From positions 1,426,001 through 1,490,000 of the forward strand of contig NC_063022.1 of the NCBI RefSeq assembly GCF_020509005.1: DNA of 64,000 nucleotides. The letters are read 5' to 3'. The position numbers were made by a program, and so were the translations under genes. Each line of letters opens with the position of its first letter. The first letter of the stretch is position 1. The notes below the pieces were generated by a model that had not been told where the DNA came from, made no database searches, and saw only the letters and a list, made by a program, of their open reading frames with translations. This DNA comes from Fulvia fulva (lineage: Eukaryota; Ascomycota; Dothideomycetes; Mycosphaerellales; Mycosphaerellaceae). This document shows positions 23,664 to 36,782 of the stretch, piece by piece.

Positions 23664-23897
23664 TATTAAATAGGTACGAGTTGCGTAGTAGTAGAAGACG
23701 GCGGATTATACGAAAGACGAAGAAGGACCTAATAGGATAGCGTATATCTATATACAGTATCGCTAGTATTAGTATAGGTAGATACTAGGTATCCGGATGT
23801 TTACTAGCCTATAGGCTAGTAAACCCTAGTTACGTGATCTAGTTATATAACACACCTATATCTATATACTTGTCCTACGGCCTATATGTTCTTAACA
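23664..23897 (-). repeat. Copia copy 2, 5' LTR (234 bp)
   Basis: Direct repeat of 18,368-18,601, differing mainly by transitions. Confidence 0.9.
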
Positions 23898-23989
23898 AGT
23901 TATGTCTTTATCGAGGTTCGAGTCGTTTGCTAGTATTAGAGCTAGCTAAGAGTTACTAGAAAGTCTAACGAAGGTATATAGGTCTTATA

Positions 23990-26848
23990 GGAAGCCTACC
24001 AATATTGACCTCTAGGCCGTCTACGCGGGCGTAGTATTCTTCGATTGCTTAACGATTAAAGATAATATATTAGATAGGTTCCTATAAGGTATCCTACTTA
24101 GGACAACCTTACTATTCGACTTTATACTTAATCGGCGGTAGCCCTTTAATATCGTTCGGCTCTACGCGGATTCCCCGGATCTTACGGACGGTATAGTCGT
24201 TAGAAGGTAGGTTAACCGGCTCGTCGACTTCTACTTTATCGGGAGGACCTAGTATATCTTAGTTTTAGTTTAGGAATAGGTCCTTAGCCGATAGCCGAAG
24301 GCGTACGGGATAGAAGACGTTATAGATCTTTATGTTCGTAGGAAGAGCTAGACGGTAGGCGTATAAACTAATACGCTCGGTAATCTTAAAAGGACCTAGG
24401 TTCTTCTAGCTTAGCTTCTTAGAGGGGCGGTCCGTCTTAATGTTCTTAGAGTTAGGGTAGACTATATCGCCTACTTAGTAGTCGGGAGCTAGCTAGCGAC
24501 GACGATTAGCTTGATCCTCGTAGATTGCTTATACGTATACTATCTCGTCGTAGACTTCTTTATAGATCTATAAGAGTATAGTAGCGAACTCGTCTACTAC
24601 TTGTTCGTTTACGTCTTTAGTAGGCGGGAGAGGCTCTTCTAGTTCTATACCTATACGAGGGTAGTAACCTCTCGTAGTATAGAAGGGAGAGTAGCTAGTA
24701 GTCTCCGAGTCCTAGTTACGAGTAGCGAACTCTACCGTAGGGATATACTAAGGCCAATCCTTCTAGTAGTAGTCGACGAAGTAACGAAGGACCTGCTCGA
24801 GGATAGCGTTCGTAATTTCGGTCTAGCCGTCGGTCTGTAGCTAAAAACTAGTCGAGAGGTTATACTTAATGCCTAGGATAGTATATAGACGCTTCTAGAA
24901 GTACGAGATGAACTAGGAGCCTCTATTAGAGGTGATACTATCCGGGAGGCCTTAAAAGCGCTAGACAAATTTGTAGAACAAGCGAGTAGTCTCCTTTACG
25001 GTTATACTCTAGTACGGGATTATATACCGGTCCTTAGAGTAACGGTCTACGATCACTAGAAGGGCCTTTGCCTTTACGCCGCTAAAGGTCTTACCGTAAG
25101 GAAGATCGGTAATAAAGTCTATAGTAATATACTTCTACGGACGATTAGGAGCCGGGAGAGGGTATAAGAGACCGTAGGGGCGGTAGCGGTTAGCTTTAGC
25201 TCTTCGGTAAGTAGCGTAGTTTAGTACGTAGCGGCGGACGTCCTTCTAGGAATACGGCTACTAGTAATACCTAGCGAGGAGCTTATAGGTCTTAGCTACG
25301 CCTAGGTAACCCCTAGAGGCGGAGTCGTAGACGATTTAAAGAATCTTAGCTCGGATATTAGAGCCTTCGGGCTACGGTACGTAAAGCTTCTTACGGGAGT
25401 AGACGATACCTTCCTAGAGCTCGTACTCCGATAGCGAGAAGCCCGGGAATATCCTCGCGCTAGATTTAAGGGCCTGAACTAACTCTTAGGCGCCTAGGTC
25501 GGTATCGTACGCTATTCGTACTCGTGCTATAATGCCTTTAGGTTGCTCCTTATTATTAAACCCCTTAAAGTCTAATTCGGGTAAGCCGTCGGTCGTTACT
25601 AAGCCCTCTTTATCGTCGTTCAAGTCCTTAGCGTCCGAGGCGTATTCTTTAGGCTCGAATTTATTATTACTCTCGTTAAGGTAGGTAGGAGCGAGTACGA
25701 GAGTAGTAAAGGAAGCGGCGAGCGTAGGCTAGCCGTTCGATAGGTACTCTCGAAGCTCGGAAGAGAGGTTGTACTCTTTAATAACTTATTGCTCTACGAT
25801 TTGCCGGCCCCCTCGTCGATTAACTAGAGAGTTACTAGGGCGGCGGGTAAGGGCGTCGGCTATAGAGTTGGCCTTACCGGGCGTATACGAGATTATAAAG
25901 TTAAACCGGGAGAGGAACTCGCTCTAGCGGGCCTAGCGATGATTAAGTAACTTGCTCTTTATAAAGTAGACGAGGTTCTTATAGTCGGAGCTTACTTAGA
26001 CGGGTATAGTAGAGCCTTCGAGCTCGGGGCGCTACTCTTTAAAAGCTTTAACGATAGCGAGAAGCTCCTTATCGTAGATCTCGTAGTTATACTCCGTAGC
26101 GGTCATCTTCTTAGAGAGGAAGGCGATAGGTAGCTAGAGAGATTTAGGCGAGCGGCGTTATAGTAGGACACCGCCTACTACGCCGTCGGATACGTTAGTC
26201 TCTATACGGGTCTCTAGTTTAAAATCGAAGTACTATAGAAGCGGGTTCTTAATAAACTTCGCTTTAAGTAAGTCAAAAGCCTCCTAGCATTCGTCGGTCT
26301 AGGCGAACTTCTTACCCTTACGCGTGAGCTTCGTCAAAGGGCGTACTACGCCCGAAAATGCGTAGATAAAGCGGCGATAGAAGTTGGCAAAGCCTAGGAA
26401 ACCCTAGACCTCTTTGACGTTCGTAGGAGCATCCTATTCGACGATAGCGTCGATCTTCTCTTAGTCTATCTTAATACCGTCTACGGTAATGATTAAACTA
26501 AGGAACTTGACTTCGGTCTTCTTAAACTAGTACTTGTCGATATCGAGCTACAAGCCGGCGTCTACGAGCTTCTAAAGGACCTTATAGACGTGCTCGCGGT
26601 ATTCCTCCTTAGTCTCGCTATTGACTAGGATGTCGTCGATATAGGTAGTATAGAACTAATTGAGGAACTCCTAAAGGATGTCGTTAATAAAGTTCTAGAA
26701 GGTACTAAGCCCGTTATAGACGCCGAAGGGTATAACGAGCGACTCGAATAGCCCGTAGCGAGTACGGAAGGCTATAAGATACTCGTATCCTTCTACTATT
26801 CGTAACTTATTAAACGTAGCGAAAACATCGAGCTTAGTAAAGTACTGC
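23990..26848 (-). mobile_element. RIP-degraded Ty3/gypsy fragment, copy 2 (no LTRs)
   Basis: Nearly identical to 9700-12,550 of gypsy copy 1, covering integrase, RNase H and most of reverse transcriptase (TYIDDILV equivalent near 26,625-26,650). It lacks both LTRs and the whole 5' half. On the right it breaks inside reverse transcriptase and runs directly into LINE copy B; on the left about 90 bp of unassigned sequence separates it from the copia 2 LTR. Differences from copy 1 are almost all C/T or G/A. Confidence 0.88.
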
Positions 26849-26856
26849 CTCGTCTT

Positions 26857-28692
26857 CCTCGTCTTTACTATTATATTGCTACTACGCGATCTAGACTAGC
26901 CTCCCGGAGTCGTCGAGGTATACCTAGATATTAGCCTAGTAGGCCTTTCCCTAGTTTAGCTTAGGGGCTCTCGCTAGTATATATTATATCTATATCGTAA
27001 TAGAGGTCCTAACTAGTATATAGTCTAACGACGCCTCGAGTTTATATTCGATCCTATAGTAGGTTACTATATAGTAGTAGCTATCTAAGATCTAGGAGAG
27101 GTCGATTGTACCTTAGAGTCCCCCTCTCTTCTAGGTACCTAGGTCCTTCGGGGTATTAAGGGCAATTACGTTACTCGCTATCAAGTCGATTACTTCGTCG
27201 GCTATAGGGTGCGGCTATATAAGGCTTTTCTAGGAAGGGTAGTATATATTAAAGTCTCCTACTACGATATAGTAGCCTTGTCTCTTAAGCGTACTATCTA
27301 GGTGTCTATAGACCCTAAGGTCGCGGCTAGACCTCGAGGCTAGCGGTTATATATATATATTATGTATTTAAGTACTACCTACGTAGAGGGAGGTAATATC
27401 TCCCCCGCCTTCTTCGTCTACGTAGTATACTACCTCCTAGTCGGATTCTAGTATGTCCTTACTAATATAGAAGTACGTACGGGGTCTACCGTCGCTTCCT
27501 AGGTATATCGTATAGCCTAGTAACTTATAGGTCGTTAGTCTCTTATAGTACGGGTTAATCTATAGCTCCTAGATTACTAGGACGTAGTAGACGTACGGGT
27601 ATACCTCGTATAGGAAATAGTTCTATACTATATCCTTACTATAGTGAACGTTATACTAGATAATACTAAGCGTGTCGAGGCTAGTTATCGTTATCGATAA
27701 TTATTTCCTCTATAATGTCCTATGTCCTATTACCTAGCGCGTCCTAGTCTACGCGTATCGGTTATATACTAAAGGGGAGTCGGGCCTAGTTAGATTCCCT
27801 CGCCGTAACTAGTAGAGTACGTAGCCTCCCGTACGCCCTAGGTTATATATCCTTTATATTATTCTCGGCCCTAGGGCGCTTATACCCGACCGCCGCTAGC
27901 TAGTTCCGGTATAGACTAGCCTTACGGTCGCCGTAGAATCTTAGGGCGACGGTTCTATTTGTAATTGCCTTGTTTTTCGCTAGTTTCCGCTACGGGCATT
28001 CCGCGCTATACGATAGTTAGTACCCCGGACAGTTCGCGTACCGCCTCGTAGCCGATATATAGTCCCTAGACATATAGTCTCCTATATAGTTCGAGTAGGC
28101 CTACTTGTTTATATACGTATAGGTTTAGTGTCTATACTATTAGTATTTAAAGTATTAGAGGACACGGAAGGATAAGGAGTACTTTTCTACTATCTTAAGG
28201 CTATATTACTAGATTAGGCCTTATTCTATTACTAGATCCGCCGCTTTCGCGTCTTATAGCTATACGATTAGCGCCGAGGCCTTCTTACCCTCTAGCTATT
28301 TCCTATAGAGCCAAGTCGCCTTCTAGATTAAAGAGTTAAGAGTGACCGGGTTGTCCTCTTAGAGAGTACGTAGGTGACCTTAGTTAGTTAGGTCGAACCC
28401 TTTAAGTATATCGTAGACTAGGATCGTAAATTGCTTTATTAAGACCTTCGCTAATACCGTAACCTTAGATACCTACTATAGCTATACCTCTAGGTGCCTC
28501 CTAGTAGTAGCAGAGCTAGTATAGATCTATAGAGTGCCGTTAGACTATTAGTTCACTACGACCACCCCTAGTTAATTAATTCGCTAGGCGAGCTCCTTGT
28601 TCGATAGCTTCGCTACTTCGGCCTAGTCTTCCTTTACTATAATACGGATTATAACTATATCGTACGTTAGGCGGGGGCCTAGTATACGGTAG
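26857..28692 (-). mobile_element. RIP-degraded LINE, copy B (5' part only)
   Basis: Minus-strand LINE remnant carrying ORF1 and the endonuclease part of ORF2, with the reverse transcriptase and 3' end missing. It aligns with LINE A from about 3271 and with LINE C (inverted). It contains the empty site of the intact-LINE insertion at 27,007-27,023. Loss of the 3' end while the 5' end is kept is opposite to normal LINE truncation and implies a later deletion or recombination at the gypsy 2 junction. Confidence 0.8.
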
Positions 28693-29539
28693 AACTAGAG
28701 ACGGGAACACTACTAATCGGCTAATATATCCGGGGAATAAGAATTTAATACGCGGTAAAGACGATAGATTACCTAGTATAAACTATAATCTAGGAGGTAA
28801 AGAATAAGATAAAAAGCCGCTACCGGAGAGGGGCTAGATATATAACAAGCTAAAAAGAGGATGACCTTACTACCTTTACGGCCGTATAGATAAGTACCGA
28901 GTAGCTAGTACGAAAAGAGGAGGAGCGTAGGGCTCGCTAGGCCGGCGGGAGTAAGGCTAAGACCTAAAGCCTAGCGGAATAGATAGCGAGCTACCTATAG
29001 AAGTAGGTTTAGAAAAGGAAGCCCCCTAAGATAATAGGCCCGCTAGTACTCCGAGCCTTCTAGAGACATAACTACTAGCTATATAGGGACCTAATAAGGG
29101 CCGAAGTAAGTATAGCAATCTAAATTAGGTCCAAATATATTAGATTAAGGGCCTACCTATTTAGGAGACACGTACTAGATATCTAAAGCCTAGCCTACTA
29201 GTATAGCTACCTATCGTAAAATCTAGAATATATACTACTACGATACTCGTAGTAGGCGAGCGGTAGGGGAAATTAGAGGCACTAAGCGGAGAGGAGAGAC
29301 TATAAGTCAATTATTAGAGACAAAGGTAATATTCGCCGAATCTCTTAGTAGATACTATAGTAGGGATACCTCTAGTAGTTTAGCCTCGCTAGCGAGACGG
29401 AGGAGTAGATAGATAAGAGGCGGAAGTTAGAGGGGTTATAGATAGGGTAGTTATTAGGGCAGGCCTATAACACTAGCGTACCCTTAATAAGGGAAATCTA
29501 AGACGAGAACGAGGGGGAAAAGCTAGGCGGGAAGGAGGA
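28693..29539. other. RIP-like sequence, no recognised gene
   Basis: About 850 bp of TA-rich repeat-block sequence between LINE B and a gag-like remnant. Purine-rich runs are common on the plus strand. No open frame and no match elsewhere in the window was noticed; it may be an LTR or the remainder of the neighbouring retroelement. Confidence 0.35.
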
Positions 29540-30150
29540 GGGGTTTTTACTAAAGTGTAGCTAGGGTCTTTGACTTTAGGCGCTCGAACTTAGCTTCGAG
29601 CTTATAGTACAGGTCGACTAAGTCTTCGCGGTCCTTAGTCTCTATAGGCAGTGCCTCTATATATTTGTAGTTAAGCTTACCCTCGAGTAGGCGGTGATTA
29701 GTCTTAGCTAATAGGTCGTACAAGTTGCGCTATTCGTCGTACTTATCGATAAAGATAGAAAATAACTCGTTCTTACCCTACTATAAGACCTAGAGCTTCT
29801 AGAAGGCCTTACCTACGACGTCCTTCTTACTATACCGATCGATAAGGAATTGGATCATCCTATCGATAGACTTAAAGGGGTTAACGTAATTGCGCTTAGT
29901 ACGCTTAGAGGGTACTCGCGGATTGTATAGCTAGTACGGGTACCCGTCGAGGTAGTTAAGGATATAGCGTAGTCCGTCCTCGATAGTCTAGAACTATATT
30001 ACGGACAGCTTGATCTCTAGCTAATCGAGCTAACGGTTAAAGTTTATATTCTTATTATCGAACTTACTTTCTAGGTCCTTAACTAACTTGTTAGTATATA
30101 TAACATTAATAGAGGGTTCGATAGTAGTGAACTAGCTAACGGCGGTATTA
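29540..30150 (-). pseudogene. RIP-degraded retrotransposon gag-like coding region
   Basis: On the minus strand about 200 codons read as one protein interrupted almost only by TAG/TAA at Gln-like positions. The text (for example FKSIDRMIQFLIDRYSKK, and later KLNYKYIEALP) resembles the helical capsid region of LTR-retrotransposon gag, which has an F..F...Y spacing. No zinc knuckle or pol frame was found next to it. The family assignment is inference. Confidence 0.45.
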
Positions 30151-30767
30151 CTAGTCACCCTAGAAGTACTACTAGGTATGCCCTAGCGTTCTCGTCGTAA
30201 GGAGTTACGGCGTAGGTAACGGCGTAGTCGACTATTATCTCTACCCGGTATTTAGGGCGCGGGATACCTCAGGACTAAGGGTTAAAACGCTTATCGATCT
30301 CTGCGCTAAAACAAGACACATTCGAAAGCTCTTATTAAGGCCATTCTAACGATATACAAAGTAGGCCACTACCCCTAGGACTAAGGGAGTTATACCTTAT
30401 TCAATCTAGACAGCTTGAAGCTCTCTTCACCCTGTTTCTTCAGCTCTAAACGCCGCGGAGGTGCCTAGCTACATTAGGCAACTCCTAGGCAATAGTAGCC
30501 TAGGCTACGGCACTAACGGCGCCTACGGCCCTATAGGCGAAGCCCCCCTAAGACAACTAGTAGTAACTTATAGAGGACGTAAAAAGTATAGAAACTAACG
30601 ATCAGCTCCCTTACCGGTCTCTATAGGTAATGATCACTTAGCTACGCACGGCGCTTATACTGTCGTATTACCGAGGGCAATAAGAAATGAGGACGACGTC
30701 CTAGGCGATTAGTAAGGCCACCCGGAATTAATACCCCTATAGCTAGGCATCGGTCGCGGCATCGATA
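30151..30767. other. Repeat-block sequence, no recognised gene
   Basis: About 600 bp before the point where LINE copies B and C start to match. CA dinucleotides are more frequent here than elsewhere in the block, so RIP seems milder. It may belong to the 5' end of LINE C or to an older insertion. Confidence 0.35.
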
Positions 30768-33700
30768 CTAGGCCCCCGCCTAACGTACGATATAGTTACG
30801 ATCCGCATTATAGTAAAGGAAGACTAGGCCGAAGTTGCGAAGCTATCGAACAAGGAGCTCGCCTAACGAATCAACTAACTAGGGGTGGTCGTAGTGAACT
30901 AACAGTCTAACGGTACTCTATAGATCTATACTAGCTCTACTACTACTAGGAGGCACCTAGAGGCATAGCTATAGTAGGCATCTAAGGTTACGGCATTAGC
31001 GAAGGTCTTAACGAAACAATTTACGATCCTAGTCTACGACATACCTAAGGAGTTTGACCTAACTAACTAGGGTCACCTACGCGCTCTCTAAGAGGACAAC
31101 CCGGTCACTCTTAACTCTCTAATCTAGAAGGCGACTTGGCTCTATAGGAAATGGCTAGAAGGCAAGAAGGCCTCGGCGCTAATAGTATAGCTATAAGACG
31201 CGAAAGCGGCGGATCTAGCGATAGAACAAGGCCTAGTCTAGCAATATAGCCTTAAGATAGTAGAAAAGCACTCCTTATCCTTTCGTGTCCTCTAATACTT
31301 TAAATACTAACAGTATAGACACTAAACCTACACGTGTATAAACAAGTAGGCCTGCTCGAACTGTGTAGGAGACTATATGTCTAGGGACTATATATCGACT
31401 ACGAGACGGTACGCGAACTGTCTAGGGCACTACCTATCGTATAGTACGGAATGCCTATAGCGGAAACTAGCGAAAAACAAGGCAATTATAAACAGAACCG
31501 TCGCCCTAAGATTCTACGGCGACCGTAAGGCTAGCCTATACCGGAACTAGCTAGCGGCGGTCGGGTATAAGCGCCCTAGGGCCGAGAATAATATAAAGGA
31601 TATATAACCTAGGGCGTACGGGAGGCTACGTACTCTACTAGCTACGGCGAGGGAATCTAACTAGGCCCGGCTCCCCTTTAGTATATAGCTAATAGGCGTA
31701 GATTAGGACGTATAGGGTAGTAGGATATAGGACGATATAGAGGAAATGATTGTCGATGCCGATGACTAGCCTCGACACGCTTAGCATTATCTAGTATAAC
31801 GTCAACTATAGTAAGGATATAGTCCAGAACCATTTCCTATACGAGGTAGACCCGCGCGTCCACTACGTCCTTATAATCTAGGAGCTATAGATTAATCCGC
31901 ACTATAAGAGACTAACGACCTACAAGTCACTAGGCTATACGATATACCTACGAGGCGACGGCAGACCCCGTACGTGCTTCTATGTTAGTAAGGACATACT
32001 AGAATCCGACTAGGAGGTAGTGTACTACGTAGACGAAGAAGGCGGGGGCGATATTACCTCCCTCCACGTAGGTAGCACCTAGATACACAACCTATATATA
32101 CAACCGCTAGCCTCGAGGTCTAGCCGCGACCTAGGGGTCTACAGATACCTAGACAGTGCGCTTAAGAGACAAGGGTGCCATATCGTAGTAGGAGACTTCA
32201 ATATATACTACCCTTCCTAGGAAAGCCTTATATAGCCGCACCCTATAGCCGACGAAGTACTCGACTTAATAGCGAGTAACGTAATTGCCCTTAATACCCC
32301 GAAGGACCTAGGCACCTAGAAGAGAGGGGGACTCTAAGGCACGATCGACCTCTCCTAGATCTTAGATAGCTACTACTACACGGTAACCTACTATAGGATC
32401 GAACATAAACTCGAGGCGTCGTTAGACTATATGCTAGTTAGGACCTCTATTACGACATAGATACAACGTATACTAGCGAGAACCCCTAAGCTAAACTAGG
32501 GAAAGGCCTACTAGGCCAACATCTAGGCGTACCTCGATAACTCTAAGAGGCTAGTCTAGATCGCGTAGTAGCAATATAATAGTAAAGACGAGATAGACGA
32601 AGCAGTCTAGGGGTTGATAGACGAAATAAGAAAAGCGACCTCACTTTACGTTCCGCTTGCCTAACTAACGATATAGTCTAAACTATACTAGACGCCGGAG
32701 TGTACTATAGTAGTAAGAGAAGCAAGGAGAGCCCGCCGGGTATAGACGAGCAGCTATAGCGAGGAGGCCTAGAACGTATATAGGGAGGCATACTAATAGA
32801 AGAAAGCTATAATACGAAGGGAGAAAGTAGTCGGCTAGAGGGCTATAGTAGAAGAAATCGCCGGCAAGCTAGAGAAGATATAGAAGCTAGCGAAATGGGC
32901 CCGATAGGACCCTACACAGGGCCCCTCCTTCTCTATCCTAGCGCTATAATCGCCTAGTAGCCCGGTTAGCGACCCCGAGGCCAAGGCGCGTCTACTAGCT
33001 AGTAAGTTCTTCCCGCCCCTAGTCGAGGCTAATCTAAGCGACATAAACAGCTCTACTCCTCTAGCCCCTAGTATCGCGGTCTAATAGGAGGTGTCCGAGG
33101 GAGAAGTTGCCGCTATACTAAGGAAGTTACCGGCGAAGAAAGCCCCGGGGCCGGATAGGATCCTAAACGAGCTACTAAAGAAGTATAGAGATTAACTAGC
33201 CCTAGTAGTTATAGCGATCTTTAACGCCTACCTACAGACCGGGTACTACCCGATAGCTTTTAAACAATCGGCGACAGTGGTCCTACGTAAGCCGTAGAAG
33301 GAAGACTATACGTAGGTGAAGTCGTACCGCCTAATTGCGCTCCTTAACACTCTTAGGAAGGCGCTTAAGAAGCTAGTTATAACGAGACTCTCCGAGGCGG
33401 TAGAGGAACACTCCCTACTCCCGGACACCTAGATAGGTACGCGCCTATAGCGATCGACGCTATCCGCGATAGAACTTATCACCTCTTAGGTAAAGGCTAT
33501 CTAGTATAAGAATAGGGACAAGGTGGCTTCCTTACTTAGCCTAGACATATCGGGAGCCTTCGACTACGTGTTATACCCGCGGCTACTCTATATCCTAAGG
33601 TCGAAGGGACTCCCTAAGTAGCTTATTAACTTCGTACGGTCCTACCTCTAAAACCGTAGTACGTCGATCCTAGTCGGCTAGTATAGAAGCCTATTTCAAG

Positions 33701-35253
33701 CAGTCTATACTAGAATCCCGTAAGGCTTAACGCTAGTACCTATTCTGTTCCTCTTCTTTATAGCGACGCTGCTCCTAGCCCTAGAATCCTAGAACACCGC
33801 TGCGAGCGGCTTCGTAGACGATATAAACATCCTAGCGTAGTCTTCCTCGACTAAGGAGAACTATAGGCTACTAGAAGAGAAGCACAAGATCTACGAGGAC
33901 TAGGCTAGGAGGCACGGGGCTCGGTTTGCCCTAGAAAAGTACAATCTGATACACTTTACGCGCCGGCCACGGTTCTACAATATACAAGCTTCTATCTAGA
34001 TATAGGGGCACACGACTAACCCGGCAAATCAGCTTAGGATCCTCGGACTATAGGTGGACCCGGCGCTACGGTAGAGGAAGTACGTATAGGCAATATTACG
34101 GAAAGCTGAACAGAATATAGCATTATACTAGAGGCTCACGGCGTCTATATAGAGGGCGGACTTCCGGTAGTTACGACTTCTATATACGGCTATTATACGG
34201 CCAGTCCTTACCTATAGTAGCCAAGTGTAGTCCTTAGGCGAGAGGGCCTACCTATCGAAGGGACTCGTCGCGCCGCTAGCGAAGATCCAAAACTAATGCC
34301 TAAGGAAGGTCACCGGGGTATATAAGTCGATACTAACGAGGATACTTAAGTACGAGACCGCTATACCGCCGATCGACCTATATATCTAGGGACTACGGAC
34401 CTCCTACTTAGGCAAGTCGGCATAGTACCTAGTATAGAAGGTCATCGCTAGTACAGTCGTAAGGTCCCGCGAATTAGTACTAGCGTATAGGGGCATTCGA
34501 CCCGGAAACGAGCCGAACTACCGGGCAAGAGACGAATAGCTAGTAATATAATAGGAAGGTAAGAAATCGTTTATAGAGCAACTATAGAAAGAGAGGTAGA
34601 ACAACTAGGTTGTAGGGCATAGTAGACGCCCTTAGCTAGCGGGACAACCTAAGGAATAGTTAGCTACAAAATCCGCGGTCAAGCACCCCCCGAAGCTTAT
34701 CTACTACCGCCTTACGAGGGTATAGAGTAGTATAGCAACCTAACTACGAAGCGAACATATCGGCCTCTAGGGGTACCTATTATAGAGGAAGGTTCTAGGA
34801 TACACGAATACTAGCTGCCCCTACGGCTATCGCTCCTAGAACGTACGGTACGCACTCCTCGTCTATCCGAGGTAGTCGCTAGGAAGGGGGGAGTAGATAG
34901 TAAAGGCGAGGAACCGGACGATTAGGGCACTTCTTAATAACGCTAAGGACCTACGGCGTATTACGAACTAGATACTAGAGAAGGGCTAGCTAGAACAGTA
35001 CCGCCTAGTAGGAGCAGTATAGGAAGAGAGGACACGACGTAGCGCGACGAGACCGGCTAGGAGCGGGGGCTAACGGGGTAGTGACATAGACTACGTACGT
35101 TTAGAGGGAAAGCTAAACTAGATAAGGAGTAGTCGGGGGCGGGAAGGGTTTTCACCTATTCGGGTTTCCCTTTGTATATAATAATAGATATATACCTATA
35201 AAGGCCGGATAGGGTCCTAGAACAGGGGAATAACAAATCTATCTATCTATCTA
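30768..35253 (+). mobile_element. RIP-mutated LINE, copy C (near full length)
   Basis: Plus-strand non-LTR element, inverted relative to copies A and B. ORF1 remnant with a zinc-knuckle region near 31.3-31.45 kb in which Cys codons appear as TAC (Tyr) and Gln codons as stops. ORF2 remnant: endonuclease VGDFN near 32,188 and GTIDLS at 32,339-32,356; reverse transcriptase SGFVDD at 33,806-33,826. The end carries a tandem ATCT tail at about 35,235-35,253, matching the tail of copy A. It still has many CA and some TG dinucleotides, so it seems less heavily RIPped than A or B. Confidence 0.85.
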
Positions 35254-35289
35254 TTATCTCTACCCTTATCGTTATTAGAGTTATCTCCG

Positions 35290-36280
35290 TCGTTATCGCT
35301 ACTACCCCTACTACCTCCTCGTCGGGTGCCTCTACCTATACGGTCCTACTAAGTAGGAGGCGTAGGTAATCGTAAAACACCGTTACGACGAGGGGAGTAG
35401 ACGCGGACCTAATAACTATAGTTATTATTATTATTACCGTTAGTACCGCTAGTATCGCTAGTACCGTTCGTGTCCTTAGCTACTAGCTAAGCCTTTAGCT
35501 CTACTACCTCCTTATTTAGAGCCTAATTACGCTTAGATAGGGCTTTAATGTCCTTAGGTAACATACCTACCTACGACTCCTCGACCTGTCTAAAAAGCGT
35601 ATCGTTGTCCTATCGGAGGCGCTAATTAGCTTCCTTAAGGTCTTATATCTTACTCTTATACTTCTAGTATTTATTAAAGTAGAATATAAAGAGGCCCTTA
35701 ACATCCTTATCCTTTTCGAGTTAACTAAGACTCTCGGATATAATGTTACGTTCCTTCTTTATATTAGTATACTTACGCTATATAACCTTATTAGCCTTCT
35801 TTAGGGACTCGACCTAGTTGAAAAGTATAATAAAGTCTAACTATATCTAACGAACGAGGTGAAACATAATCTCCGGGTATACTATAGTACGAGTCGCGAA
35901 CTCGGCTAGGCTCTTAATAGTAGTATACTCTAAGGCAATTACCTACTCCTTAGGTTAGCGTATGTTATTAGTTTTACTATCTTATATAGATATATTATCT
36001 CTTGACTCTATAATCTTATATACCTTAATTCCTCCTTCTTCTAAGATCTATTCTTTATCGAGGAATTATACGAAGTTAATAGGGTCGGAGGTTAAGGTAA
36101 ACTACTGTTCTTTAGGTAGTAGATCCTTCTCGATCTCTTATTATTTAGCGGCGAATACGTTCGAGTCGTCGTCGGAAGGGAAGGTACCTAGGGCGGTATC
36201 GATGCCTAGGTTATCGAGTGTCTACGTTTTAGTAGATACGGTTAGGAAAAGCTTAGCGTATACGAGCGACTAACGGTTAT
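35290..36280 (-). pseudogene. RIP-inactivated long ORF with coiled coil and Asn-rich tail, unknown
   Basis: On the minus strand about 330 codons read as one protein whose stops fall at Gln-like positions. It includes LAEFATRTIVYPEIMFHLVR, then long Lys/Glu/Leu-rich helical text, then a segment ending with a run of Asn codons (NGNNNN). The helical part looks like a coiled coil. It could be the gag of an uncharacterised LTR element or a duplicated host gene; I do not recognise it. A 103-codon plus-strand open frame (35,962-36,273) is its antisense and was not annotated. Confidence 0.5.
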
Positions 36281-36782
36281 ACTTACTAAGATCTAGATAA
36301 AGAGGTTACTTAGGTAAGAGCACCCCGTTAGTAGTACTACCGGGTATAGCTATATTATGCTATTACGTAGTAGATAAGACTACTCTTTTAGTAGGTATAT
36401 AAGGGCCCTATAAGAGTAGGGAGGCGCGCGTTTTGTACGAAGGAGAGAGGTGATCTATTAACTTAACTAATACGCTTATTTACGCGACTATAGTTATTAT
36501 TAGTACGCCTATACGCGCGACTCGACGGTTAGTAACTATAGTAAGCTTGACCTACCTTAACGCGTACTTTACTAGTACGATTTGATTATAACTACTAGCC
36601 TAACTAGATAGGCCGCTTATAAGACTAAACAAACTATTACGGGTAGTGATCTATAAGACGATAGTATAGGGTTGCCGTAAAATAAGTATTGTTTAGTAAG
36701 GCTACGAAAGAGAAGCGCGAAGCGCGCGAGATATATAAGGAAGGGCTAAGGCGCGCGACGTCACGGTAGTAGTAAGCTATAA
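36281..36782. other. Repeat-block sequence, possible LTR-like segment
   Basis: About 500 bp between the decayed coiled-coil ORF and copia copy 3, with several CG-rich words (gcgcgcg) and TA-rich stretches. No second copy was seen in the window, so an LTR cannot be confirmed. Confidence 0.3.

Larger units (their letters stand above)
18368..23897 (-). mobile_element. Complete but RIP-inactivated Ty1/copia retrotransposon, copy 2
   Basis: A 5530-bp element on the minus strand with 234-bp LTRs at 18,368-18,601 (3') and 23,664-23,897 (5'). Order on the minus strand: gag (about 23.3-22.3 kb), integrase (about 21.6-20.8 kb; zinc-binding VCSLANIRKC followed by the VSIDIYRPF and YWLEIIDNFSRKK segments), reverse transcriptase (TYIDDIPIT at 19,637-19,657) and RNase H (about 19.3-18.65 kb). 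This is the copia order, with integrase before reverse transcriptase. Stops at Gln codons interrupt the frame. No clean target-site duplication was seen. Confidence 0.88.

Noticed and set aside
18363..23902. Target-site duplication of copia copy 2
   Set aside because: Flanks gtttc and agtta do not match.
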